Origin: Xanthocytophaga flava
Lineage (GTDB): Bacteria; Bacteroidota; Bacteroidia; Cytophagales; 172606-1
Reading direction: 5' to 3'
Assembly: GCA_030068525.1 (NCBI GenBank)
Contig: JASJOS010000002.1
Span: 186,001-250,000, forward strand
Length of the DNA: 64,000 bases
The notes under the pieces were generated by a model, which was not told the DNA's origin, made no database searches, and saw only the letters and a program-made list of their open reading frames with translations. The translations under genes and the position numbers were made by a program. Below, piece by piece: positions 1-8,240 of this stretch. Within the stretch, counting starts at the first letter, position 1, and every line of letters starts with the position of its first letter.

Positions 1-248
1 CTTTCAAATAGAGCCGCTGGTTGGCTTTGTACAGAAGTAATGGTATGAGCTTTGAAAAATTCAATGGGCAAAAAGGGAATCTCATTTACTGAAGAAATTT
101 TTGCCGGATCAATCTTAAGAAATTCTAAATACTTTCGATAAATTTGATTAGCAGAAGCCTGGAAGCGAAATAGCTCCAGTGCCTTCTCTTCGAAACGGAA
201 AGACTCAAAAAGAGATTTTTTAAATGATAAAATAAATTGTTGATTCAC
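1..248 (-). CDS. LuxE-like acyl-protein synthetase family protein (partial, N-terminus only)
   Basis: Reading the minus strand from a GTG at 248 gives an open frame of about 82 residues that runs off the left edge. The translation contains FRFEEKALELFRFQ, NQIYRKYLEFLKID and IPFLPIEFFKAHTI. This is the N-terminal pattern of the LuxE/acyl-protein synthetase family found in Bacteroidota, in which a helical region is followed by an IPFLPIxFFK motif ahead of the adenylate-forming core. A stop lies a few codons upstream of the GTG and no in-frame ATG is visible, so the GTG start is the simplest choice. The gene is divergent from the lipoprotein gene at 283, with only 34 bp between starts. Proteins of this type activate fatty acids or carboxylates. 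The substrate cannot be told from this fragment, and the catalytic part lies outside the window. Confidence 0.7.
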   Translation of the reverse strand, partial: MNQQFILSFKKSLFESFRFEEKALELFRFQASANQIYRKYLEFLKIDPAKISSVNEIPFLPIEFFKAHTITSVQSQPAALFE

Positions 249-282
249 TACTGAAAAGGGCTTTCTTCAACCTAACAAAAAT

Positions 283-831
283 ATGAGTAAAAATAGTTTA
301 ACTACAGCATTTGTATTAATTCTGGCCGTTTTATTTTTTAGTGCCTGTGATGAGATCATTCCAAAGTTTAGTGATACTCCAAAAATTACCTTTGATAAAG
401 TGAGAATAGGACAAGAAGCTACACGAAGGGATACTCTGTATATTTCCATAAAGTTTCAGGATGGAGATGGAGATATAGGTAGGGAAGCTAATACAGACAC
501 TTCTTGGAATTATAGAATAATACCCTACAAAAAGTTCAGAGGAGAGTTTATCCCAGTCGTTTTTGAAGATGCTGAGAGTGAGAGAATTTGGACCCAGGGC
601 ACTATTATCCCTGTTTTGAAACCGGATGGGCGTAAAGGACCTATAGAAGGCACAATGACACAGATAATTCTTGGTACCACCCAAGTTGAAGAGTTTCCAT
701 TACTTCCAGAAGACTCTATGAAATTTTTGTTTAATGATATCGTGAAGTTTAAGATTCAGATTAAGGATCAGGCAGGTCATTTGAGTAATGAAGTAGAGAG
801 TGACGAGGTGCAAATATTGAAACCACGTTAG
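283..831 (+). CDS. putative lipoprotein of unknown function
   Basis: 182 residues. A hydrophobic signal segment (residues 8-20) ends in FFSAC, a lipobox with Cys22 as the acylation site, so an outer- or inner-membrane lipoprotein is likely. The mature part has an acidic FQDGDGDIG stretch around residue 58, a motif I associate with Cytophagales lipoproteins of unknown role, and is rich in beta-type sequence. No enzyme motif is visible. It is divergent from the LuxE-like gene and convergent with the E1 dehydrogenase, with a strong bidirectional hairpin terminator just downstream. Function unknown. Confidence 0.8.
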   Translation: MSKNSLTTAFVLILAVLFFSACDEIIPKFSDTPKITFDKVRIGQEATRRDTLYISIKFQDGDGDIGREANTDTSWNYRIIPYKKFRGEFIPVVFEDAESERIWTQGTIIPVLKPDGRKGPIEGTMTQIILGTTQVEEFPLLPEDSMKFLFNDIVKFKIQIKDQAGHLSNEVESDEVQILKPR

Positions 832-843
832 TATTGATACCTT

Positions 844-885
844 AGATACAGAAAAGGTCAGTTTTAACTGACCTTTTCTGTATCT
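844..885. terminator. bidirectional intrinsic terminator
   Basis: A perfect 20-bp inverted repeat (844-863 and 866-885) with a 2-nt spacer lies between two convergent genes. The stem has A/T runs inside it, so it can act on both strands. Confidence 0.8.
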
Positions 886-897
886 GGAATATCGTGT

Positions 898-3309
898 TTA
901 CTGATATAGAGCAGGAAAACGGTTAGGGTCTACATCATGCATTATCTCATAGGCCATATCAAATACCATTTCAATATTAGGCTTGGAGAAATAGTCACCA
1001 TCGGTAGTATAAGCTGGACGGTGTGGTTGTGCTGCTATGGTCTTAGGAGCAGAGTCAAGCCAGCGATACGCATTCTGACCTACCAGTACCTGATCCATCA
1101 TAAAGGCAGAAGCTCCTCCGGGTACATCTTCGTCTGCAAATATAACCCGGTTTGTTTTCTGAACCGATTGGAGAATAATCTTATGGATGTCAAATGGCAG
1201 TAGCGTTTGCACATCAATTACCTCTACATCAATACCTACTGTATCAAAAAGCTGACGGGCAGCTTCTAATACAATCCGACACATAGCTCCATAGGTAACA
1301 ATGGTGATATCTGATCCTTTACGAAGAATTTCTGGTACGCCAACAGGCACACAAATCTCATCAATATTTTCAGGCATACGTTCTTTCAGACGATACGCAT
1401 TCAATGGTTCTACAACCAATGCTGGCTCGTCGGATTTGAGTATGGTATTGTAAAATCCGGATGCCTGAGTGAAGTTACGGGGTACAATTACATTCAATCC
1501 ACGCAAGCTGCTTAGAATAAGGCTCATTGGGGAGCCGGAGTGAAACACCCCTTCCAATCTATGACCACGGGTACGAATGATTACAGGTGCTTTTTGTCCA
1601 CCTTTGGTGCGATAATGCAAAGATGCCAGATCATCTGAGAGAGTCTGAATGGCAAATGGAATATAATCAACATACTGAATCTCAGTAATTGGACGAAGCC
1701 CACGTAGTGCAGCCCCAATACCCTGTCCGATAATAGTCGTTTCACGAATCCCTGTATCTGTTACTCTGAGTTCACCATGTTTTTTCTGCAGGCCGGAAAA
1801 GCCCTGATTTACATCTCCTATCATCCCTACATCTTCTCCGATGGCAAATACGCGTACATCACGTGTTAGAATAGCATCAAAACATGCCCGTATAATCTGC
1901 CATCCATCCATGAGCGGACTAGTTTCTGTATATATGGGCTTTACTTCTGCAATTTTGATCGCCGCTTCATCTGAATGGCTATACAGATGGGAGTTGTAAC
2001 GTTCTGCATTCTCCTGTTCTGTACGTTGTAACCAAGCTATTAACTGAGTACGGGAAGGAATAAAATCATCTTTGAGCAATCGTAGTGCCTTCTTAATCGT
2101 GGCTGTTGCATCACTACGAATGGGATTAAGCGTTTTGGCAAGTGATTCACGTAATGCCAGTATTTCTGCTGCACGTCTACTTTCATGTGCTGCCTTCTCT
2201 AACAAACCAAGCGCTTCTTCATAATCTGGTTTCATAGAGGCTACAAACGCTTCCCATGTCTCACTTCTGACTTGTTTCAAATATTCTTTTGCCTGATTTT
2301 CTATTTCCTGTAGTTCATATTCAGATGCAATGTCATTGGAAACAATCCATTCTCTCATTTTACGAATACAGTCATATTCTATTTCCCAGGCAAGTCGTTC
2401 TTTTGTCTTATAGCGTTCGTGTGAGCCTGAAGTAGAGTGCCCTTGAGGCTGAGTCATCTCAGCTACGTGTAGCAGAACGGGTACATGTTCTTTACGGGAA
2501 AGTTCGGCAGCTGACAGATAAGCATCCAGTAATGCTGGATAATCCCAGCCATTTACCCGGATGATTTCCAAGCCTGGTTCTGTTTCTGTACGTTGAAAGC
2601 CTGACATTAGCTTGCTAATCTCTTCTTTCGTAATCTGATAGGAGTTAGGTACAGAAATACCATATCCATCATCCCAAACAGATACAAGCATAGGAACCTG
2701 TAGCACCCCTGCTGCATTCATCGTTTCCCAAAATACCCCTTCTGCTGTAGCGCCATTGCCAATTGTACCAAATGCTACTTCATTCCCTTGAATAGAGAAG
2801 TTTGTCAAATGTTGTAAGTCCGGGTTTTGCCTATAAAGCTTAGATGCATAAGCTAGCCCCAGAAGACGTGGCATTTGTGCGCCTGTAGGAGATATATCAG
2901 AGCTTGAGTTTCGTATTTCAAGTAAATTTTTCCAGCTACCATCCGCATGGAGAGACCGGGTTGCAAAGTGACCATTCATCATCCTGCCAGCAGACGACGG
3001 TTCCGCCTCTATATCTGTATGGGCGTATAACTGCGCAAAGTATTCATGCCAGGTAAGTTCACCAATTGCTATCATAAAAGTCTGATCGCGATAATAACCT
3101 GACCTCCAGTCTCCTTTTTGAAAAGCACGCGCCATGGTTAATTGCGCAATTTCTTTGCCATCGCCAAAGATGCCGAACTTGGCTTTGCCTGCGAATACTT
3201 CTTTTCTACCAAGTAAACTGGCCTGACGACTTTCACACGCAAGACGATAGTCGCGTAGAATGTCTTCTTTTGTTAGTCCTGACACAGATGATAATTCTTT
3301 AGTGATCAC
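898..3309 (-). CDS. 2-oxoacid dehydrogenase E1 component, fused alpha and beta subunits
   Basis: 803 residues, GTG start. The N-terminal part (about 1-410) is an E1-alpha thiamine-diphosphate domain with YYRDQT, a GNGATAEG motif near residue 183 and DDGYGIS near 213. The C-terminal part (about 470-803) is an E1-beta domain with FAIGEDVG near 484, a TDTGIRE stretch, and the transketolase C-terminal fold with DVQTLLPFD. Such fused E1 proteins are common in Bacteroidota and decarboxylate branched-chain 2-oxoacids or pyruvate, passing the acyl group to a lipoyl E2 in the cytoplasm. The canonical GDG of the TPP motif reads GNG and the following ENN reads WDD; I believe this is typical of the fused family, not a defect. 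No E2 or E3 gene is next to it. Substrate (branched-chain versus pyruvate) is unresolved. Confidence 0.9.
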   Translation of the reverse strand: MITKELSSVSGLTKEDILRDYRLACESRQASLLGRKEVFAGKAKFGIFGDGKEIAQLTMARAFQKGDWRSGYYRDQTFMIAIGELTWHEYFAQLYAHTDIEAEPSSAGRMMNGHFATRSLHADGSWKNLLEIRNSSSDISPTGAQMPRLLGLAYASKLYRQNPDLQHLTNFSIQGNEVAFGTIGNGATAEGVFWETMNAAGVLQVPMLVSVWDDGYGISVPNSYQITKEEISKLMSGFQRTETEPGLEIIRVNGWDYPALLDAYLSAAELSRKEHVPVLLHVAEMTQPQGHSTSGSHERYKTKERLAWEIEYDCIRKMREWIVSNDIASEYELQEIENQAKEYLKQVRSETWEAFVASMKPDYEEALGLLEKAAHESRRAAEILALRESLAKTLNPIRSDATATIKKALRLLKDDFIPSRTQLIAWLQRTEQENAERYNSHLYSHSDEAAIKIAEVKPIYTETSPLMDGWQIIRACFDAILTRDVRVFAIGEDVGMIGDVNQGFSGLQKKHGELRVTDTGIRETTIIGQGIGAALRGLRPITEIQYVDYIPFAIQTLSDDLASLHYRTKGGQKAPVIIRTRGHRLEGVFHSGSPMSLILSSLRGLNVIVPRNFTQASGFYNTILKSDEPALVVEPLNAYRLKERMPENIDEICVPVGVPEILRKGSDITIVTYGAMCRIVLEAARQLFDTVGIDVEVIDVQTLLPFDIHKIILQSVQKTNRVIFADEDVPGGASAFMMDQVLVGQNAYRWLDSAPKTIAAQPHRPAYTTDGDYFSKPNIEMVFDMAYEIMHDVDPNRFPALYQ

Positions 3310-3678
3310 TTTACAATCCGGTTTTAATTTTGTTGATTAATAATAGTAATGTTGCTCCTTTGGACTGATTTTCTCACTTTGCGGCCTTTCTTTCTGCAAT
3401 AGACTCTACAAAGAAGCATATTGCCAGAATTATAGTAATCAGCAGGTAAGAGTTTGTATATCAACAGAAAATCTGGATAAATCCAAATAGAATCGTATTT
3501 TGAACAAGCATAAAACCTGCACTTATGCTTCAAAAATAACCAAAAACTAACACCAGTCAAAAAACACTGGAATCCATAAAACAATAACATTACTTACGTA
3601 GATCCGTTTCCTAATATAAAAGCCATATATTTGTAAATGATTTAACAGAATTATCCAAATATTTAATCGTATAGGATT
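3310..3678. other. intergenic region, 369 bp, divergent promoters
   Basis: The region separates the divergent E1 dehydrogenase and DUF1573 genes. It is AT-rich and I see no credible coding sequence; the reading frame open at 3324-3590 on the minus strand has no recognisable composition or motif. A -7 box for the plus-strand gene is listed separately. Confidence 0.6.
3626..3633 (+). promoter_or_regulatory. putative Bacteroidota -7 box (TATATTTG)
   Basis: TATATTTG matches the Bacteroidota sigma-A consensus TAnnTTTG, 45 bp upstream of the DUF1573 start codon. A weak TTT element lies about 16 bp upstream, so only the -7 part is convincing. Confidence 0.45.
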
Positions 3679-4446
3679 ATGAAGGTAAAATATTTAACTT
3701 TATTTATTCTCTTTGTTTCTGTTCTTCTAAAAACACAGGCTCAAGGCATTATAAAGTTTGCGAAAGACGTACATGATTTCAGCACTGTAACAGAAGGCAA
3801 AGTGGCTACTCATGATTTTGAGTTTACTAATGATGGCAATGCACCTATTATAATTTCCAATGTAACTGCTTCCTGTGGTTGTACCACTCCATTCTGGACA
3901 CATGAACCTGTATTGCCTGGGAAAAAAGGAAAGATATCAGCTTCCTATAATAGTAATGGCCGGCCAGGTGCTTTCACCAAAACGATCACAGTGGCCAGTA
4001 ATGCCAGTAATGCCTCACTGGTGTTAACTATCAAAGGAACCGTGGTTCCTAAGCCAAAAGCAAGTCCTGAAGAACTGGCTAATTCACCTTCTATGAAACT
4101 AGAGACAGAAGGACATAATTTTGGGAAAATTGAAAAAGCCCAAACAGTAGTTAAGTCTTTTACCTTTACTAATACAGGCAAAACAGATTTATACATTAAG
4201 AATGTAGCCAGTACATGTGGTTGTGTAACTTTTAAAGGACCTGCTGCAGGTATAAAATCTGGCGAAAAGGGGACTTTGGAATTGCGTTATTCTCCTCGTA
4301 CACTGAATCAACAAAATGAACGGGTAACTATAACTACAAATGATCTGAATAACCCTACCCGGGTGATTATGTTGCAGGCAACCGTTGTAGAAAGTCTGGC
4401 ACAGCAAAATATACTACGTGAACAGAAACGTGCTGTTCCTTTTTAG
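3679..4446 (+). CDS. secreted protein with two DUF1573 domains
   Basis: 255 residues with an N-terminal signal peptide (cleavage after TQAQ, about residue 22). Two DUF1573 Ig-like (ASH/PapD-like) domains follow. The first spans about 25-125 and contains the SCGCTTP motif; the second spans about 135-235 and contains STCGCVTF. Both have the pattern HDF or HNFGxI, FxFTNxG, then CGC. DUF1573 proteins are abundant in Bacteroidota and lie in the periplasm or outside the cell; their function is not established. The gene stands alone, with a -7 box upstream and a terminator downstream. Confidence 0.9.
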   Translation: MKVKYLTLFILFVSVLLKTQAQGIIKFAKDVHDFSTVTEGKVATHDFEFTNDGNAPIIISNVTASCGCTTPFWTHEPVLPGKKGKISASYNSNGRPGAFTKTITVASNASNASLVLTIKGTVVPKPKASPEELANSPSMKLETEGHNFGKIEKAQTVVKSFTFTNTGKTDLYIKNVASTCGCVTFKGPAAGIKSGEKGTLELRYSPRTLNQQNERVTITTNDLNNPTRVIMLQATVVESLAQQNILREQKRAVPF

Positions 4447-4466
4447 TTGAAAAATAAATAGTTATG

Positions 4467-4500
4467 AAGGCCTTATCAATTTATCTGATAAGGCTTTTTT
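4467..4500 (+). terminator. intrinsic terminator after the DUF1573 gene
   Basis: GCCTTATCA (4470-4478), a 7-nt loop and TGATAAGGC (4486-4494) form a stem followed by six T residues. Confidence 0.85.
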
Positions 4501-4726
4501 ATTTTCTGTGGATCTATCTTTCATATACGAATTGGATTTTTTAGACGTTTAAATAGTAGTTTCCCAATATACTATTGTCATACAGAAAATAGCTCTAATA
4601 TCAGGTCCTATAGCAAGTTCTATTCTTACTTTCTGTTATAACTTACCATTCACTACTCAGATGTAGCACATTTACGCATTCCAATGTGTGGAATGAATTT
4701 GGTTTCACATTAAATGCTACCGTAAG

Positions 4727-5290
4727 ATGAAAACTACAGTAAATTGCTTGTGGATTGTTTTGCTTATTAGTGTAAGCAGTTGTGCTTCACTCTCTGTTCA
4801 CTCTGATTATGACCGGCAGGCAAATTTCAGGCGTTATACAACCTACACCATAGAAAATCCGCCTGTAATTGGTAATGATCCCATTATGGGAAGTGAATTG
4901 AACCGACGTCGTATTGTTGAGGCTGTAGAAAGTGAAATGAATGCCCGTGGCTATGTCCGGAATGATGCTGATGCTGATCTAATGGTGCGTTTTCAAACAG
5001 ATTCTAAAGACCGCCAGCAGATACAGTCCAATATGGCAAGTCCTATGTGGGGATGGTGGGGACAACCCAACAATATTTCGTCACGTACCTATGAAGAAAA
5101 CCGAATCATTATAGGTGTATGGGATAACCAGAACCGACAGATGATATGGCAGGGATGGGCTAGTGGGCAGTTAACTGCTCAGCGTAAAGAAAAGAATATG
5201 GATGCTGCCATCCGAAATGCCGTATATCGCATTATGGAACAGTATCCGGCAAAAGAAAGGCTGGCAATGAACCGTTCCAATCCTAAATAG
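4727..5290 (+). CDS. DUF4136 domain lipoprotein
   Basis: 187 residues. The signal ends in VSSC, with Cys19 as the lipobox cysteine. The body matches the DUF4136 pattern: a SDYDRQANFRRYTTY start, R-R-I-x-x-A-V-x-x-E-M near residue 65, AD-x-x-V-R-F, a Trp/Gly-rich loop, and IWQGWASG near the end. DUF4136 lipoproteins are widespread in Bacteroidota and Proteobacteria envelopes; their role is unknown. The gene ends 55 bp from the convergent histidine kinase, with a strong hairpin between. Confidence 0.85.
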   Translation: MKTTVNCLWIVLLISVSSCASLSVHSDYDRQANFRRYTTYTIENPPVIGNDPIMGSELNRRRIVEAVESEMNARGYVRNDADADLMVRFQTDSKDRQQIQSNMASPMWGWWGQPNNISSRTYEENRIIIGVWDNQNRQMIWQGWASGQLTAQRKEKNMDAAIRNAVYRIMEQYPAKERLAMNRSNPK

Positions 5291-5292
5291 CT

Positions 5293-5335
5293 TCTGCGAC
5301 CAGCCTGCATCAAGCAGGCTGGTCGCAGAGTTTTT
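5293..5335. terminator. bidirectional intrinsic terminator
   Basis: A perfect 16-bp stem (5293-5308 with 5314-5329) and a 5-nt loop, followed by five T residues on the plus strand, lies between two convergent genes. Confidence 0.85.
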
Positions 5336-5345
5336 ATACTAACTT

Positions 5346-8165
5346 CTACACTAATTCCTCTTCTTTCAAGGAGTGTAGTACCTGATTGATTACTTCTTCG
5401 ACATAATTAATCAGCTCATTTAGCCGATTAATGTCAAGTTGTTGAATATCTCCTTTGCCCAGTGTTTCTATCTCGCGGATCTCATTCTTAAGCGATTGAA
5501 TACCCATATTATCAATACTGGCTTTCATCTTATGTGCCAATGACCCTATTGCTGTCCAGTTTTCGGCTTGCTGATATTCTCTAAGTTGGACAAGTGCTTC
5601 TGTAGATGTATCCTGAAAGATATTAACCATCTTTTGCACAAAACTTTGATCTCCTCTGCTAAACTCTTTTAAAATAGAAAGATTATAAAGCTTTTGATAC
5701 GAAGCCTGTGGTATATTAAGAAAATTCTCTTTTTTTAGATTTTCATATTTTTTGCCCAACCATGATGCGCAACAAAGGATAAATGTTTTTTCCTCAAACG
5801 GTTTTGACATGTAGTCATTCATTCCCAGACTTAAACATTTTTCCTTTTCACCTTTAATGGCATTAGATGTCAGGGCAATAATAGGTAAGGTTTTCTGAAG
5901 CGATTTCCGGATATATTCTGTTGCTTCGTATCCATTCATTTCCGGCATCTGAATATCCATTAAAATCAGATCAAAGTTTTGTAAAGCACATATGCGTACT
6001 GCTTCAGCACCATTTATAGCCTCTGTAACTATGGCCCCATAGTTAGTTAGGATTGTTGTCGCCAGAAAACGATTAAATTCATTGTCTTCCACAAGCAGTA
6101 TTTTACTGCCTTTTAGGATATACTCGTCATTTTGAGGAATATCATTTTTTACTATATCTGAGGAGTTACCTATATCAAAACCCAATGTAAAGGTCATGTT
6201 AGTTCCTTTATCTTTCTCACTGATGACTTCCATAGAGCCCCCCATTAGTTCAATAAGACGTTTACTGATACTGAGCCCCAATCCTGTACCTCCAAACTTT
6301 CGGGTGATGCTATTATCTGCTTGGGTAAAGCTATCAAAGATATGCGCCATCTTTTCCATATCAATTCCGATCCCGGTATCTGTTACCTTAAATTCGATAA
6401 CCTGCATCTGAGGTGTTTCAAATTTTACGTCAGCATATATATCAATATGTCCTTCATTGGTAAACTTCACTGCATTTCCCACCAGATTTAAGAAAATCTG
6501 ATTCAATCGATACGGATCACCACGTAATACAGCTGCTACTTTAGGGTGGATGTGGGTTCTGAGCAATAATCCTTTTTCTTCAGCTTTATAGGATAATACT
6601 TCTACTACTTGTCTGAGAGTTTCCTGAATCTCAAAACCGACATGTTCCACCTGCATTTTACCTGCTTCAATTTTGGAAAAGTCGAGAATGTCGTTGATGA
6701 TAACCAGCAGGTTTTCAGCCGATGTAGTGATTGCTTTCAGAAAGGAAATCTGTTGTTCATTCAGTGGTGTTTTATGTAACAACCGACTCATACCCAGAAT
6801 CGCATTCATTGGCGTACGAATCTCATGACTCATATTGGCCAGAAAGATTTCTTTGGCTCTGGAAGATTCCTCTGCTTTACTGATTGCTTCCCGCAGATCG
6901 GCTTCCATACTTTTTTGTCTGGTGATATCCAGAAAAATACCTGTTGTTCCAACAACCTGTTTTTGACTATCATATAAGGGGCCTCCACTTCCAAGTAGCC
7001 ACAAGGGTTCTCCTTCTTTGGTTTGCACTTCCATCTCATAAATATCCGAGATTCCTGCCAGTCTTTTTTCCCGGATTTCGCTTTCCTTTTCCTTGGTAAG
7101 TCCTGGTGCAAGTATATGACCAGCTTTTACTCCTGTTACTTCTTCCTGAGTATAGCCAAGCATGTTACAAAAGCTCAGATTAGAGTATTGGATAATGGCA
7201 TTAATATCTACTTCCATCAGACCCAAATTCATGTTCTCAATGATCTGACGGTATTTTTCCTCACTACGCTGTAAAAGGAATTGATTTTTTTTACGCTCTG
7301 TAATGTCTTCGTATTTCCATAAGTGACCTGCATAGTCGAATCCATCAAAAATAGGAATAAAGTCTCGTTCAAAGAATCGTCCATCAGCCATTGCTACCTC
7401 TTCATGTAATACTACTTGTCGATCTTGAAGAAGCTGGTCAACACGGAGAGCAAAACCTTCCGGGTCTTTGAAGAGATGTTTGGATTGCTGAGCAGAAGTA
7501 CTACAATCTGCTCCTACCAACTGTTCGGCTGCAATAGGAATATTGAAGTAGTCACAATATAATTGATTGGTAAATACTATTTTTCGGTTATTATCTTCTA
7601 CCAGAATACCACTACGGATATTGGTTATCAGAGTAGTAAGGCGATTGGCGGTATTATTCAATTCCTGCTCTACTTTCTTTCGGGTAGTAATATCTCTGCC
7701 ATACACATTAATATAGTTCTCCTTAAAAATGGGAACACATACAAATGAGTAATACGCATTTTGGGTCTTAACTTCTATTTCAACATTGGTTTGTTGGGCT
7801 TCTACGAGTTCTGCTATTTTCTGAAGAAAAGTATCAAAGTTAAGTTTATGGGTATACATTGTGATTTCCTGCCCAATTTTCGTAATGGCTTCATTACAAA
7901 AAAGAAGCTTTCCTACAAATGAGATACGGAAGACAGGATCAGGTTTTTCAAGAACAAGATTGGCATAGGATTGTAAATGCAGGGTTCGCTTATCTACTTT
8001 TTCCTCCATAAGACGATCTACTTCTTTCAATTGTTCCTGAAAGAGTTTTAAGAAGTAATTTTTACCCTCCAGCTCCTTTTCCAGCCCCTTCTTTTCCCGT
8101 TTTGCCTTTTCCAGTTGTTGTTCAAGTGCTACAATCTTCTTTTGTAATTCTACCTCTGGGTTCAT
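5346..8165 (-). CDS. PAS-rich hybrid sensor histidine kinase with Hpt domain (copy A)
   Basis: 939 residues from the ATG at 8165; a longer TTG start at 8198 is possible, but the ATG aligns better with the paralogue's start. Order: N-terminal coiled coil (about 5-55), three PAS-like domains (about 60-410), HisKA with MSHEIRTPMN (His447), HATPase with LNLVGNAVKF, DTGIGID and GGTGLGLSIS, a receiver with Asp737 (LMDIQMPEMNG) and SKPF, and a C-terminal Hpt with LAHKMK (His878). It has no membrane segment and is probably a cytoplasmic sensor with an internal His-Asp-His relay. It lies 75 bp downstream of a close paralogue (copy B) in the same direction, likely one transcript. Signal and output partner are unknown. 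Its HisKA coding DNA is identical over 185 bp to copy B. Confidence 0.9.
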   Translation of the reverse strand: MNPEVELQKKIVALEQQLEKAKREKKGLEKELEGKNYFLKLFQEQLKEVDRLMEEKVDKRTLHLQSYANLVLEKPDPVFRISFVGKLLFCNEAITKIGQEITMYTHKLNFDTFLQKIAELVEAQQTNVEIEVKTQNAYYSFVCVPIFKENYINVYGRDITTRKKVEQELNNTANRLTTLITNIRSGILVEDNNRKIVFTNQLYCDYFNIPIAAEQLVGADCSTSAQQSKHLFKDPEGFALRVDQLLQDRQVVLHEEVAMADGRFFERDFIPIFDGFDYAGHLWKYEDITERKKNQFLLQRSEEKYRQIIENMNLGLMEVDINAIIQYSNLSFCNMLGYTQEEVTGVKAGHILAPGLTKEKESEIREKRLAGISDIYEMEVQTKEGEPLWLLGSGGPLYDSQKQVVGTTGIFLDITRQKSMEADLREAISKAEESSRAKEIFLANMSHEIRTPMNAILGMSRLLHKTPLNEQQISFLKAITTSAENLLVIINDILDFSKIEAGKMQVEHVGFEIQETLRQVVEVLSYKAEEKGLLLRTHIHPKVAAVLRGDPYRLNQIFLNLVGNAVKFTNEGHIDIYADVKFETPQMQVIEFKVTDTGIGIDMEKMAHIFDSFTQADNSITRKFGGTGLGLSISKRLIELMGGSMEVISEKDKGTNMTFTLGFDIGNSSDIVKNDIPQNDEYILKGSKILLVEDNEFNRFLATTILTNYGAIVTEAINGAEAVRICALQNFDLILMDIQMPEMNGYEATEYIRKSLQKTLPIIALTSNAIKGEKEKCLSLGMNDYMSKPFEEKTFILCCASWLGKKYENLKKENFLNIPQASYQKLYNLSILKEFSRGDQSFVQKMVNIFQDTSTEALVQLREYQQAENWTAIGSLAHKMKASIDNMGIQSLKNEIREIETLGKGDIQQLDINRLNELINYVEEVINQVLHSLKEEELV
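6658..6842 (-). repeat. 185-bp segment identical to 9556-9740 (HisKA region, copy A)
   Basis: Base by base, 6658-6842 matches 9556-9740 with no difference. The first mismatches are at 6657/9555 and 6843/9741. The segment encodes the HisKA helices around the phospho-acceptor His. Synonymous positions are unchanged, unlike the rest of the two genes. Confidence 0.9.
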
Positions 8166-8240
8166 GTATATACCTGTAATAGTTAATTTCTTTGCCAATA
8201 GTAAAAGAGGTAGGTTGTTTTAGTGGAATAGTAAGGAGGG

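Noticed and set aside
2741-2763. Loss of the GDG thiamine motif as a sign of an inactive E1
   Set aside because: I believe the fused E1 family of Bacteroidota normally has substitutions here, so it is not evidence of inactivity.
3324-3590. 88-residue minus-strand frame in the gap upstream of the E1 gene
   Set aside because: Cys/Phe/Tyr-rich with no domain or conserved pattern and no initiation context; it overlaps the divergent promoter region.
8166-8198. TTG-initiated 11-residue extension of kinase copy A
   Set aside because: Alignment with the N-terminus of copy B supports the ATG at 8165.
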